DNA of 64,000 nt from RYN-230 sp963813975 (GTDB lineage Bacteria > Actinomycetota > Actinomycetes > Streptosporangiales > Streptosporangiaceae): NCBI GenBank assembly GCA_963813975.1, contig CAWFAP010000004.1, positions 248,001 through 312,000 on the forward strand, written 5' to 3'. The notes beneath the pieces were generated by a model. That model saw nothing but the letters and a program-made list of their open reading frames with translations. It did not search any database and was not told where the DNA came from. The translations under genes were made by a program, and so were the position numbers. Of this stretch, positions 17,617 through 26,642 are shown piece by piece. Within the stretch, counting starts at the first letter, position 1; each line of letters starts with the position of its first letter.

Positions 17617-18453
17617 GTGGGCTCAGCTGAAGTCTTGATGGACGGAGTCGTTTTCGGCGAATCACCGCGCTGGCACGACGGACGGCTCTGGTTCTCTGAC
17701 TGGGGCGCGAATCAGGTGATCGCGCTCGGGGCCGACGGAAGCTACGAGGTGGTGGTGACCGTCGCATCGTTCCCGATGTGCATCGACTTCCTCCCCGACG
17801 GCCGGCTGCTGGTCGTCGACTCTGCCCGGCAGCGGTTGCTGCGCCGTGAGCCCGACGGGTCGCTGGTCACCCACGCTGACCTGTCCGGAGTCTCGACCAA
17901 GCCATGGAATGACATCGTGGTCGATGATCGGGGCAACGCCTATGTCAATACCATCGGCTTTGACTTCCCCGGCGGCGAGTTCGCGCCGGGTCTCCTCGTA
18001 CTCGCCACGCCGGGCGGCACTGTCCGCCAGGTCGCCGGGGACGTCGCGTTCCCGAACGGCATGGCGATCACCCCGGAAGGCGGAACGCTGATCGTGGCTG
18101 AGTCGTACGCCAACCGGCTCACGGCCTACGACATCGGGGCGGACGGCGGCCTCAGTAACCGGCGGGTGTGGGCGGAGACACCCGGCGACCACCCAGACGG
18201 GATCTGCATCGATGCCGAGGGCGCTGTCTGGTACGCCGACGTGGGCAACCAGCACTGCGTGCGGGTGCGCGAGGGCGGCAAGGTGCTGGCCACGGTCAAC
18301 CTGGACCGTGGTGCCTTCGCCTGCGCGCTCAGCCGGGGTCACGACCCGCGCCTGTTCGTCGTCGGCCAGAACTACGGCGGACCCGAGGCGGCGCAGCCCT
18401 CCGGGCGGGTCGTGGCGTTCCCGGCGCCCGCACCGGGCGCCGGGAAGCCCTGA
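17617..18453 (+). CDS. SMP-30/gluconolactonase family protein
   Basis: A 278-residue six-bladed beta-propeller of the SMP-30 (gluconolactonase/LRE-like) family. The metal-binding residues are in place: Glu15 in FGESPRW, Asn in KPWNDIVVD, Asn in FPNGMAI and Asp in HPDGICID. Members hydrolyse sugar or aromatic lactones using Ca2+ or Zn2+. The GTG start at 17617 follows AGGAAGGAG. No sugar pathway genes lie nearby, so the lactone is unknown. Confidence 0.9.
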   Translation: MGSAEVLMDGVVFGESPRWHDGRLWFSDWGANQVIALGADGSYEVVVTVASFPMCIDFLPDGRLLVVDSARQRLLRREPDGSLVTHADLSGVSTKPWNDIVVDDRGNAYVNTIGFDFPGGEFAPGLLVLATPGGTVRQVAGDVAFPNGMAITPEGGTLIVAESYANRLTAYDIGADGGLSNRRVWAETPGDHPDGICIDAEGAVWYADVGNQHCVRVREGGKVLATVNLDRGAFACALSRGHDPRLFVVGQNYGGPEAAQPSGRVVAFPAPAPGAGKP

Positions 18454-18646
18454 CTCGCGGGTGCCTTCGACGGCCGCGGTCTGACCTGGCCGGAGCCACC
18501 GGCGAACACATGATTCGCGCTGGACTGCCTGCAGGCGGTGATCGCAACACGTGTGAGCGGTCGGAGCCGACCAGCTGTTGCGCTCTCGGAAATTACTGAC
18601 GTCCGAGTGTTGGCTAGCGCGTCGTGGGAGGACGCGGCGTCATACG

Positions 18647-18850
18647 TCAGAGAGGACGGACGTTCTCCGCCTGCGGTCCTTTTTGTCCCTGGGTCGTGTC
18701 GAATTCGACCTTCTGGTTCTCGTCCAGCGACCGGTAGCCGGTGCTCGCGATCGCGGAGAAGTGGACGAACACGTCCGCCGTCCCGTCATCGGGGGCGATG
18801 AAACCAAAGCCCTTGTCGGCGTTGAACCACTTCACTGTGCCTGTTGCCAT
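18647..18850 (-). CDS. CspA-family cold shock protein
   Basis: A 67-residue single cold-shock domain with both RNA-binding motifs, GTVKWFNADKGFGFI (RNP1) and DVFVHFSAI (RNP2). These proteins bind single-stranded RNA and melt secondary structure. The ATG at 18850 is chosen over one 27 bases upstream because MATGTVKWFN is the usual beginning and AAGGA is correctly spaced. It is monocistronic. Confidence 0.95.
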   Translation of the reverse strand: MATGTVKWFNADKGFGFIAPDDGTADVFVHFSAIASTGYRSLDENQKVEFDTTQGQKGPQAENVRPL

Positions 18851-19112
18851 CAGTTCAAGTTCCTTATCCTGTGCCATGACGCGACCTCGCCGCGTCTGCT
18901 ACAGCCTATCTGTCCTGCGGCCGGAACCTACCCCATGTCACCGTCTTCTGCAGCACCAGTCGCAACCTGCCCGGGCGTTCCCGCGGGTCCCCGGGTGTCA
19001 GCATGGCATCCTCGGGGCGCCCCGGGCGACGCCGGCGCGCGCGAGGCGCTGGCCGGCCGTAAGCACCTGACCGCCCAGTTCCTCGGCGGGCTGGCTCGGT
19101 CCTACGCCGGGG

Positions 19113-19553
19113 CTACTGAGCCTCGACGCGTCGCCGCAGGGCTTCGAGGTTGGCTGGCATTTCTTTTTGTGCTTGGCGGCGGACGATGAGCGGGACGAGC
19201 AGTTTGCCGATGCCGTGCCCGTCGAAGTCGACCGCGATGGTCAGCCGGGAACTGGTTCCGGTCAGGGGCTCCACGCTGACGTTGACGGTGGCGCGGATGG
19301 GTCCGTCGATGCCCTGCACACCCCACCTCCTGGGTGGGTCAATGTGGGTCAGCTCGGAGGTGACGGCCCGGTTGGCTCCGCCGATGCGCCGGGTGGTCAG
19401 GCACTTCGTGCCCACTTGCGGGGGGCCGGGCTGGTCCAGGTGACCGTCGATGATGCCCTGCTGCCATTCGTGGAAGCGTGCGGGGTCGGTGGCGTAGGCG
19501 AACACCTCTGCTGCGGGCCGGTCCACCACGGTGCTGGTGATGGTCGGTGCCAT
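19113..19553 (-). CDS. SRPBCC family protein (third gene of an ArsR operon)
   Basis: A 146-residue START/Bet v1-like helix-grip protein (PAAEVFAYATDPARFHEWQQG at the start, a long C-terminal helix KEMPANLEALRRRVEAQ at the end). Such proteins bind small hydrophobic ligands. It follows a second SRPBCC gene by one base and an ArsR regulator, so all three are probably one transcript. Ligand unknown. Confidence 0.85.
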   Translation of the reverse strand: MAPTITSTVVDRPAAEVFAYATDPARFHEWQQGIIDGHLDQPGPPQVGTKCLTTRRIGGANRAVTSELTHIDPPRRWGVQGIDGPIRATVNVSVEPLTGTSSRLTIAVDFDGHGIGKLLVPLIVRRQAQKEMPANLEALRRRVEAQ

Positions 19554-19554
19554 A

Positions 19555-20034
19555 TCAGCGGCCCTCGAGCAGGGCGGCGTACCGGGCCAGGTAGAACGGC
19601 CACCCCTGGTCGCCGTCGACGCCGTCGCTGACGGACTGCCAGCCGGGACCGTGCCGGTCGAGGTGGCGGTGCTCCAGTTCGACCCGGGTGCGGTCCGGTC
19701 CCTCGGCCACGAACCGGACCTCGACCTCGCTGGTCAGCTCCGGATCGGTCTCGACCTGCCATTGCGGGCTGATATCCCAGCTGAATACCACGCGGTCTGG
19801 TGGCTCGTAGGCCAGGATCCGTGCCCACCGGCACTCGGTGCCGTCGACGGCGCGGTCGTAGATGTGCCCGCCGGCGTGAGGCTCGAAGACTGTCTCGGCG
19901 ATCGCGGCCGCGAGCAGGTTGTGCTCCGGCGGCTTGAAGTCGCCGAACCTGCCAGTGAACGCCGTGAAGGCCTGCTCGAGCGGTGTGTTGACCACCACCT
20001 GCTTACGGACAACCGGGACCCCGGTTCGGGTCAT
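19555..20034 (-). CDS. SRPBCC (AHSA1-like) domain protein
   Basis: A 159-residue AHSA1/activator-of-Hsp90-like SRPBCC protein: VNTPLEQAFTAFTGRFGDF, then GGHIYDRAVDGTECRWARILAYEPPDRVVFSWDI, and a C-terminal helix around FYLARYAALLEG. Actinobacterial proteins of this type are commonly paired with ArsR repressors, as here. Its ATG overlaps the stop of the ArsR gene (ATGA at 20031-20034), showing tight coupling. The ligand or reaction is unknown. Confidence 0.87.
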   Translation of the reverse strand: MTRTGVPVVRKQVVVNTPLEQAFTAFTGRFGDFKPPEHNLLAAAIAETVFEPHAGGHIYDRAVDGTECRWARILAYEPPDRVVFSWDISPQWQVETDPELTSEVEVRFVAEGPDRTRVELEHRHLDRHGPGWQSVSDGVDGDQGWPFYLARYAALLEGR

Positions 20035-20354
20035 GGACTCTCCTCCGTCGCTTGTTCGGCAACATCCACGTAGCTGGCCAGAGCCCTCTGCCAGAAGGTG
20101 TCGAGCTGATCGCGCAACGCGGCCACTGCCGCCGGATTGAGCCGGTAGATACGTCTGGTGCCGGCCGCGCGTTCACTGACCAGGCCGGCGTCCTTGAGGA
20201 CCTTCAGGTGCTGGGAGACCGCCGACCGGCTGACCGGCAGGTCCGCGGCCAGTTGCCCCACCGCCTGCGGCCCCTCGGCCAGGCGGCTGACGATGGCGCG
20301 CCGGGTGCCGTCCGACAGCGCGCTCCAGCCGTCACCTACTCGGTCAGGATCCAC
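20031..20354 (-). CDS. ArsR-type winged helix repressor
   Basis: A 107-residue ArsR-family regulator: ALSDGTRRAIVSRLAEGPQAVGQLAADLPVSRSAVSQHLKVLKDAGLV is the winged helix. No metal-binding Cys are present, which fits the non-metal ArsR group that pairs with SRPBCC genes. The start is GTG at 20354, which lies inside a palindrome (20352-20366) that is probably its operator; the mRNA may be leaderless. It heads the three-gene operon. Confidence 0.88.
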   Translation of the reverse strand: MDPDRVGDGWSALSDGTRRAIVSRLAEGPQAVGQLAADLPVSRSAVSQHLKVLKDAGLVSERAAGTRRIYRLNPAAVAALRDQLDTFWQRALASYVDVAEQATEESP

Positions 20355-20366
20355 TAACGGTTAGTG
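20352..20366. promoter_or_regulatory. Palindrome at the ArsR start, likely autoregulatory operator
   Basis: CACTAAC and GTTAGTG arms around one G, overlapping the GTG start codon. A further partial copy (CCTAAC) follows at 20370. Confidence 0.6.
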
Positions 20367-20436
20367 TTACCTAACGGAGTGGCTGATGTCAAAGCCGGAG
20401 ATGCTGCGGCTGCTAGCCGGCGGCCTGAGTGAGCTC

Positions 20437-21348
20437 CTACGCCTGGCTGGCCAGCCAGTCCTCGATAAGGAATTTCCCGATTGAGTCCACCCGGTAAGGA
20501 CCGCCGAGGGAAGGATCCGCTATGCGGGCTCGCAGTTCGGGCGCGGTAAACCAGCGCGCTTCAAGCACCTCGCTGTTGTCGGCGCGGATGGTGCTCGCGA
20601 GTGCCTCGGCAGTGAACCCGGCCATCAAGCCAGCGGGGAACGGCCACGCCTGTGACGCCTGGTAAGTGACCCGGCCAACGGTCACCCCGGCCTCCTCCGC
20701 GACTTCACGGCGGACCGCGTCTTCAAGACTTTCCCCGATCTCCACAAAGCCCGCCAGCGTGCTGAAACGTCCTGGAGCAGCTCCGGCGTGCCGGCCGAGG
20801 AGGCAACGCGCGGGCTCGCCCGGGAGCTCCACGAGCACGATCACCGCTGGCTCAATGCGGGGAAATAGCAGATTGCCGCAGCGGAGGCATACCCGTTGAT
20901 GGCCACCACTCCGCATGTCTGTCCGGCCTCCGCAGGCACCGCAAAACCGCTGGTTGCGATGCCAGTGCGCGATTCCTCGCGCATAGGCGAACATCCCTGC
21001 CGCGAGCGGCGGGACTGCGCTGGCCAGCGCCCGGATATCCATCACCGTGTCAGCACCGCCCAGTACAAGCGCGGCCGGTTGCTCGGAGGTGGAGACGTCG
21101 GCGGCGAAGACGGCTGAACCGTCATCCAGGCCTAGAAAGACGAGTCCCTCTGCGGCGGCCAGCAGGTCCTCTGCATCGCCGCGTCGCATTATCACCGGCA
21201 ACCCGTCACGAACCAGACACTGGTCGCGCCACAAAGGGATCACTCTGGTGCTGTCCTCGCCGAGGACCCTGGCCACCCATCCCGGGTCGCCGCGAGCGGA
21301 GGCCGCCCGGTCCAGCCTCAGCCCGTTGTAGTACATGGTGGACGCCAT
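20437..21348 (-). CDS. nudC: NAD(+)/NADH diphosphatase
   Basis: A 303-residue NudC enzyme, which splits NAD(H) to NMN(H) and AMP and can remove NAD caps from RNA. The Zn ribbon is CGACGG...CLRCGN and the Nudix box is GFVEIGESLEDAVRREVAEEAGV with all catalytic glutamates. The family signature SQPWPFP appears as SQAWPFP, a conservative-looking Pro to Ala change that may slightly alter nucleotide specificity. The ATG at 21348 gives the usual length. Its neighbour is an MFS gene on the same strand but about 160 bases away. Confidence 0.93.
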   Translation of the reverse strand: MASTMYYNGLRLDRAASARGDPGWVARVLGEDSTRVIPLWRDQCLVRDGLPVIMRRGDAEDLLAAAEGLVFLGLDDGSAVFAADVSTSEQPAALVLGGADTVMDIRALASAVPPLAAGMFAYARGIAHWHRNQRFCGACGGRTDMRSGGHQRVCLRCGNLLFPRIEPAVIVLVELPGEPARCLLGRHAGAAPGRFSTLAGFVEIGESLEDAVRREVAEEAGVTVGRVTYQASQAWPFPAGLMAGFTAEALASTIRADNSEVLEARWFTAPELRARIADPSLGGPYRVDSIGKFLIEDWLASQA

Positions 21349-21511
21349 CGTCACCACCCCGCTCTCCGGCCCAGCCAATAGTCGCAGACCGCTCGGTGGC
21401 CCTGACGGCGGATAGCGGCGGCACGTGGCGTCCGACGGGGCCAGTGCCTCCCGTAACCGCAAATCTCCGACCCGGGTCCGGCTGCTGGCGTGTGTGCATG
21501 GCACGTCGTCC

Positions 21512-23002
21512 TTACCGGGTGCTGTGCCGATTGGCCCGGGTGGCCCGTGAGCCTGGGCTGGCTGACGGCATGGCGAACAGCAGGCTGACTGCAAGCGCAG
21601 CCGCGAGGATGACGGTGCTGGCTAGCGCGGCCGTGGTGTAGCCGGCGCCGGCGGGGAGGGCGTGCCCGCGGGGGACCGAGAGCACCAGCAGCGTGGCGCT
21701 CAGTGCGCTGCCCAGCGCGTAGGCGACGGTCCGGACGAGCTGGTAGAAGCTCATCGCGCTGCCGGTCTCCGCAGGCGGGACGCCGCCGGTGATCTGCAGC
21801 GGGTTGACCGCGTAGACGCATCCGACGCCGAAGCCATCCACGGTCATGGCGATCACGATCTGCCAGTAGGAGCCGCGTGCGAGCAGGAACATCACCATGG
21901 ACGCGATCAGCGCGATACAGCCGGCCACCACGATAAGTTCCGGGGATGCGCGCCGGGACGCCCGGCTGACTGCCTTGCTCGCGGCGAAGCTGGCGAGGGA
22001 GAACGGGGTCAGCATCAGCCCGGCAACCAGCACGCTAGCGCCGAAGCCGTAACCAGCCGAGGCAGGGGTCTGCACAAAGCGCACGACCAGCGGGCCCAGC
22101 GGATAGAAGCCGACGGCGACGAGGAGCACCGTGAGGTTGGCGGCCAGGACCGGACGGCTGCGCAGCAGCCGCAGCTCGATCAGCGGCCACCGGGCCCACA
22201 ACTCCCAGGCGGCCCACGCGGCGAGCACCGCCATAGAACTGATCCCGCAGCCGACGGTGAGGGCCGAGCCCCAGCCCCACCCCGGGCCCTGGGACAGGAC
22301 CAGGATCAGCCCGGCGATCCCCAGCCCGAGCAGCACGCTGCCAGGCACGTCCACGCGAGCCGGGCGGGCCGGGCTCGCGGGCAGGACCGCGGCCGCGGCA
22401 GCCAGTGCGAGCGCGCTGAGCGCGGCGACGAACCAGAACGGCGCGCCCAGCCCCAGGTACTGGGCGAGCAGGCCGGTAAGCGGGTAGCCGATGCCGATCC
22501 CGGCCGCGGTGGTGACGCCGATGAGCGCGATCGTGCGGCCGCGCCGCCCGCCGGGCAGCCCGTCCCGGGCAACGGCGGTGGCCAGGGGAATCAAGCCGAA
22601 CCCCGCGCCCTGCAGCGCCCGCCCGGCCAGGAACACGGCGAAGCCGGCCGGGAGCGCGGACAGGACGCAGCCGGCCAGCATGACCGCCACCGCGCCGATG
22701 ATGGCGGCGCGGCGCAGCCTGCCGTCGCCGAGGCGGCCCAGCAGCGGGGTGGCCACCGCACCGGTTAGCAGCGCGATCGTCAGCGCCCACTGCGAGGCCG
22801 CCAGCGACACGTGGTCAGCAGCCTCGATCGTCGGCAGCAGGGGCGTCCCGAGGCTGGCCACCGCGGTCGATTCAACCGCCAGGAACACCAGAACCGCCGC
22901 CAGCACACCTGGCGTACCCGCCCGGGCAGGCCAGGCAATGCGCGGCCGCTGCCGGGGCTCATCGCACGCCGACGCCGCGTCACTGGTCCCGTGACCGGCC
23001 AT
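21512..23002 (-). CDS. MFS drug/metabolite exporter (DHA2-like)
   Basis: A 496-residue major facilitator with about 14 membrane segments. Visible signatures are LLGRLGDGRLRRAAIIGAV (motif A) and the exporter motif C region around GIGIGYPLTGLLAQYLG. It is divergent from a LysR gene and its ATG at 23002 sits inside an inverted repeat (22986-23025), which suggests the LysR protein controls it. An in-frame ATG at 23065 exists but lacks a ribosome site. Substrate unknown. Confidence 0.85.
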   Translation of the reverse strand: MAGHGTSDAASACDEPRQRPRIAWPARAGTPGVLAAVLVFLAVESTAVASLGTPLLPTIEAADHVSLAASQWALTIALLTGAVATPLLGRLGDGRLRRAAIIGAVAVMLAGCVLSALPAGFAVFLAGRALQGAGFGLIPLATAVARDGLPGGRRGRTIALIGVTTAAGIGIGYPLTGLLAQYLGLGAPFWFVAALSALALAAAAAVLPASPARPARVDVPGSVLLGLGIAGLILVLSQGPGWGWGSALTVGCGISSMAVLAAWAAWELWARWPLIELRLLRSRPVLAANLTVLLVAVGFYPLGPLVVRFVQTPASAGYGFGASVLVAGLMLTPFSLASFAASKAVSRASRRASPELIVVAGCIALIASMVMFLLARGSYWQIVIAMTVDGFGVGCVYAVNPLQITGGVPPAETGSAMSFYQLVRTVAYALGSALSATLLVLSVPRGHALPAGAGYTTAALASTVILAAALAVSLLFAMPSASPGSRATRANRHSTR

Positions 23003-23025
23003 GTCCCCATCGTGGGTCACGGGAC
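22986..23025. promoter_or_regulatory. Inverted repeat around the MFS start codon
   Basis: Perfect 11-bp arms GTCCCGTGACC and GGTCACGGGAC separated by 18 bases that include the MFS start. It lies between the divergent MFS and LysR genes and could be an operator or an mRNA hairpin hiding the start. Confidence 0.5.
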
Positions 23026-23073
23026 ATCCAGAAGTCCAAGACCTGGTGCTTACGTCAGCTAGCATGATTTGTT

Positions 23074-23994
23074 ATGGAGCTGCGCCAGCTGCAGTACTTC
23101 GTCGCGGTGGCCGACGAGGCGAGCTTCACCAAGGCCGCCACCAAGGCCCATGTCGCCCAGCCCGGTGTGAGCGCTCAGATCCGCCGCCTGGAACGAGAAC
23201 TCGGCCAGGTTCTCCTTGACCGCTCCGGCGGCACGGTGCGGGTCACCGAGGCTGGCGCGGCCGTGCTCCCCTACGCCCGGGCCGCACTGGCGGCCGTGGC
23301 TGCGGTGCGTGATACCGCGGACGCGGTCGCCGGGTTGGCCCGCGGGCACGTGACGGTGGGTATCGTCGGCTCGATCTCGTCCCCGGGTCTCGATCTGCCC
23401 GGCCTGCTGGCCGGCTTCCATCACGACCATCCCGGCATTGAGATCACGCTGACCGAGGCAGGCTCCGATGCCCTCGTCGGGGCACTGCTAGCCGGCCGCC
23501 TGGACGCGGCACTGGTCGCGGCCGGCCCCGCACTGCCCCCGGAACTGGCCAGCGAGGTCGTCGTCGACGAGCCGCTGGTCATTGCCGTCAGCCATAGCGA
23601 CGCCCTGGCCAGGCGCAAGACCGTCAGCCTGGACGCCATCCGGGACCGGGCGCTGATCAGCCTGCCCCGGGGCACCGGCCTGCGCACCTACCTCGACGAC
23701 GCCTGCCAGAGCATCGGCTTTCAGCCCCGCATCGCCTTCGAGGTCGGCGATCCCCGCATCGTCGCCCAGCTTGCCGCCCGAGGTCTCGGCGTGGCGCTTC
23801 TCCCCGAATCCGTCACCAACGCCCACCCCACCCAACTGCGAGCCATTCCGCTGACCCGCCCCGGGCTGCGTGGGCGCATTGCACTCGCCTGGCGGGCGCA
23901 ACAGCCTGCCAGCCCCGCAGCCCGCGCATTCATCGGCCACGCACGCAGGCAATTCGCGCTCGGGCGCACGCCGACGGTCACCGTCACCCCGTGA
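23074..23994 (+). CDS. LysR-family transcriptional regulator
   Basis: A 306-residue LysR regulator. The winged helix is MELRQLQYFVAVADEASFTKAA at the start, then VSAQIRRLERELGQVLLDR; the ligand-binding domain follows, with the usual GDPRIVAQLAARGLGVALLPE near the end. It is divergent from the MFS exporter, 71 bases away, and most likely activates it in response to an aromatic or drug-like ligand. Confidence 0.93.
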   Translation: MELRQLQYFVAVADEASFTKAATKAHVAQPGVSAQIRRLERELGQVLLDRSGGTVRVTEAGAAVLPYARAALAAVAAVRDTADAVAGLARGHVTVGIVGSISSPGLDLPGLLAGFHHDHPGIEITLTEAGSDALVGALLAGRLDAALVAAGPALPPELASEVVVDEPLVIAVSHSDALARRKTVSLDAIRDRALISLPRGTGLRTYLDDACQSIGFQPRIAFEVGDPRIVAQLAARGLGVALLPESVTNAHPTQLRAIPLTRPGLRGRIALAWRAQQPASPAARAFIGHARRQFALGRTPTVTVTP

Positions 23995-24094
23995 CGGCAA
24001 GTCATCCCGCAGAACGGCGCCAGGCCTACTCCAGGCTGGCGCCGGCACCTGAGCCCGCTGCGAGCCAGATACACCAGCCGACGGGGAAATGAAA

Positions 24095-24115
24095 CCCGGC
24101 CCACGAGGAGCCGGG
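24095..24115. terminator. Short hairpin between convergent genes
   Basis: CCCGGC and GCCGGG arms with a nine-base loop, flanked by AAA and TTT, between the LysR gene and the opposing membrane protein gene; probably works in both directions. Confidence 0.45.
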
Positions 24116-24131
24116 TGGTTTCAAGGGGCGG

Positions 24132-24185
24132 GCTCAGGCCCGGGTGCTGGCTCAGGCCCGGGTGCTGGCTCAGGCCGGGGTGCTG
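24132..24185. repeat. Three tandem 18-bp repeats
   Basis: Three head-to-tail copies of an 18-base unit beginning GCTCAGGCCCGGGTGCTG, the last with one change. They cover the last codons and stop of the membrane protein gene on the minus strand. Confidence 0.85.
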
Positions 24186-24760
24186 GGATTGCCTGGCCTG
24201 GGACCGTCGATCAGGAGAGTGGCGAGCCCGAAGGCAAGAAGGCACAGCCCGGCACCAAGACCAGTGACCGTCGATGGGGCCACCGCCGAAGCCAGCCCGA
24301 CCACCAGGGCCACCGCGGCGACGGCGACAAGCAGCACCCCCAGCGGACGCAACGTCGGGTTTTGCAGTGTTGAGGCGAGCGGGAAGAAGTGCACCCCGAC
24401 GCCGAAGCAGATCCACACCGGTATCCACTGAGAGTGCCCGGTGACCCCCAGCACGGCCGCGCCGGCACCGAGCAGGCCAAACTCCAGGCCAACGATGATG
24501 CTGTACCGCCGGCGGACCGCCGGATCGGTCATGGCCGGCACAGGGCCGCCGGACCGCTTGGCCACCACTACCCCGATCACGGCGAGTAGCACGCCTAGCG
24601 CGGTGCCCACGGCGAGGGGAATCACCAGCCCCGCCGGCGCGGCGGCCTGACCCCACCCGAACCACACGAAGGCGAAGAACCCGTCAACAGCCACGGTGAC
24701 CCCGCGGCTGCGCCCGGCCGGAAATAGGCGCGATGTTCTCTCCACCAGGCCCATCTTCAC
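24170..24760 (-). CDS. Uncharacterised integral membrane protein
   Basis: A 196-residue protein with about six hydrophobic segments (for example GLVIPLAVGTALGVLLAVIG and PLGVLLVAVAAVALVVGLA). No enzyme motif is visible and I do not recognise the family. Its 3' end lies in a tandem 18-bp repeat, which could vary in copy number and thereby change the C-terminus. It is a single gene, convergent with LysR. Confidence 0.75.
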   Translation of the reverse strand: MKMGLVERTSRLFPAGRSRGVTVAVDGFFAFVWFGWGQAAAPAGLVIPLAVGTALGVLLAVIGVVVAKRSGGPVPAMTDPAVRRRYSIIVGLEFGLLGAGAAVLGVTGHSQWIPVWICFGVGVHFFPLASTLQNPTLRPLGVLLVAVAAVALVVGLASAVAPSTVTGLGAGLCLLAFGLATLLIDGPRPGNPSTPA

Positions 24761-24957
24761 AGCCGCCAGGGCAGCACGCCATCAACTGCGGGCGGCACGG
24801 ACAGGTCCCGTTCGGTCTCGATCCCGACCACCACCCCGGCGGGCCCTTGCGCGTGCCGGGCGGGCCAGCTCATGGAACCGGGCGATCCCGCCACGCCCGC
24901 AGGGCAGCCGCCCCCCGCTTAGCCGCTTGCCGTTCTCATCCTGGACGTGCGCAGCGG

Positions 24958-26184
24958 TCACCGGGCTAGTGGGTCCCAGCCGCGCAGGTGCGTGACGGAC
25001 TGGCGGTACTCCCACTCGATGGCGTCTTTGAGCAGGTGGGCCAGCCGGCCGCCACTGGTAATGCCGGCGATGTCGGCGACCCCGCGGCGGGTCCCGACCG
25101 AGACGACGAACCCCTTGTCATGGAAGGTGAACGCCTCCAGCGGCCGGCCCCCGAGCTCCGCGTCCAGGTTGCGGGCCACCGTCTCGCCCTCTTCCAGCGC
25201 CACTTGCGCTAGCGGGGGCAGCACGTGCCCGGTGCGCGGATCGGTCACCGAGGCAAGGTCGCCGGCGACATAAACCTCGGGGTGGTCCAGCACGCGCAGG
25301 TACCCGTTGACCTTGACCCGGCCGTTGTGGCCGATCGGCAACCCCGACCCCACCACCAGCTCGGGCGCCTTCACCCCACCCGCCCAGACGAACACACCGC
25401 CCTCCACCAGCTGGCCGCCCTTGAGCCGGAAGCCCTCTTCGGTCGCCGCGGCGATCACCGCGTTGGTGCGGACCTGGACCCCCAGGTCAGAAAGGATCCT
25501 GGTGGCGTTGTCGATCAGCTGCGGCGAGGAGCCAGCCAGGATGGTGGGACCTGCCTCGACAAGCAGCACGGCGGGCCGGTCTGGCGCCAGGCCGTGGCGG
25601 CTGGCCACGCCGGGCAGCATCTCGGCCAGCTCGCCGGCCAGTTCGACCCCGGTGGCGCCGCCGCCGCCAACTACCACGGTCGCCATGCGGCGCTGCCGCC
25701 CGGGGTCGGCGGCGGCCGCGGCAGCGTCGAGTGCCTTGCTGATCGCCGCCCACACCCGCTCGGCGTCGCTGGCCGAGTACAGCGACAGCGCGCGTTGTCC
25801 CAGGCCGGGGATCGCGAAGTCGTTGGGCCGGCTGCCCAGGGCCAGCACCAGCCACCTCCAGCCGATCGGGCCAGACCCGGTGAGCAGTTGCCGGCCGGGC
25901 AGGTCGAAACCACTGATCTCGGTCCGGACGAAGCGGACCCGCCCGGCCAGCATGTCCTGCAGCGGGATGCGCACCGCGTCGGCGGTGCGGGTACCGCCGG
26001 CGACCCGGGGCAGCTCGGTGAGCACCTGGTGGTAGTCGTGCCGGTTGACCAGGGTCAGCTCCACGAGGTTGCCACCCAGCTTGGCCGCCAGGCGCAAGGC
26101 GACGTGCAACCCGGCGTAGCCCGCCCCCGCGACCACGATCTGGCCGCCCCTCCCGGCGGTGGATGCGCTCACGGCATTCTCCAT
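24958..26184 (-). CDS. Type II NADH dehydrogenase (NDH-2)
   Basis: A 408-residue FAD-dependent NADH:quinone oxidoreductase of the non-proton-pumping type. It has the FAD fold IVVAGAGYAGLHVALRLA, the NADH fold ATVVVGGGGATGVELAGELAE and the second FAD motif EVYVAGDLASV, with the YHQVLTELP and quinone-side sequence PPLAQVALEEGETVARN typical of NDH-2. It feeds electrons from NADH to menaquinone at the membrane face. It stands alone; the 450 bases upstream probably hold its promoter. Confidence 0.88.
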   Translation of the reverse strand: MENAVSASTAGRGGQIVVAGAGYAGLHVALRLAAKLGGNLVELTLVNRHDYHQVLTELPRVAGGTRTADAVRIPLQDMLAGRVRFVRTEISGFDLPGRQLLTGSGPIGWRWLVLALGSRPNDFAIPGLGQRALSLYSASDAERVWAAISKALDAAAAAADPGRQRRMATVVVGGGGATGVELAGELAEMLPGVASRHGLAPDRPAVLLVEAGPTILAGSSPQLIDNATRILSDLGVQVRTNAVIAAATEEGFRLKGGQLVEGGVFVWAGGVKAPELVVGSGLPIGHNGRVKVNGYLRVLDHPEVYVAGDLASVTDPRTGHVLPPLAQVALEEGETVARNLDAELGGRPLEAFTFHDKGFVVSVGTRRGVADIAGITSGGRLAHLLKDAIEWEYRQSVTHLRGWDPLAR

Positions 26185-26642
26185 GGGTGCTGCCCCTCCT
26201 CCCGATGTTGCGCGGCATCCGGGAACGTGCCGAGGACCACCGGCACCGCAGCGGGCCCACTTGCGCCGGCTGACGCTCGATCCAGTTCATCGACCACACA
26301 GAACATGGTCACGTTCCCGACGATAGCTGGGGATGGGAGATCGGCGGTGAGTCCCGGCCGGGCGAGCTGAACGTCGCCTGCTGGCATTGGCATAACTCCG
26401 GTCAGCCCGGAGGATCGGCACTGACCGGAACTCCACCCCCTGGCACGCTCGGCCACGGCGATCAGCAAGCCCGGGAAACTAACGGTCCTGACCTGCCGCC
26501 GCGCCACAGCAGGGCCTGCACGTCCAGGGCGCGGCGGCGTTTCGGCACGATCTCTGGCCCACTTGTGATCGTGAATGTTGGCTCCGGGTGGGTGCTTCAC
26601 CTGACCCGGCAGGCACGCTCCCCGGGATCTACCGGGGGCAGC
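26185..26642. other. Intergenic region upstream of NDH-2
   Basis: About 460 bases with no gene I can support. A 45-codon reading frame on the minus strand starting at 26303 runs into the NDH-2 start in another frame and is not convincing. It should contain the NDH-2 promoter. Confidence 0.4.

Noticed and set aside
24132..24185. 18-bp tandem units considered as a CRISPR array
   Set aside because: Units are head-to-tail with no spacers.
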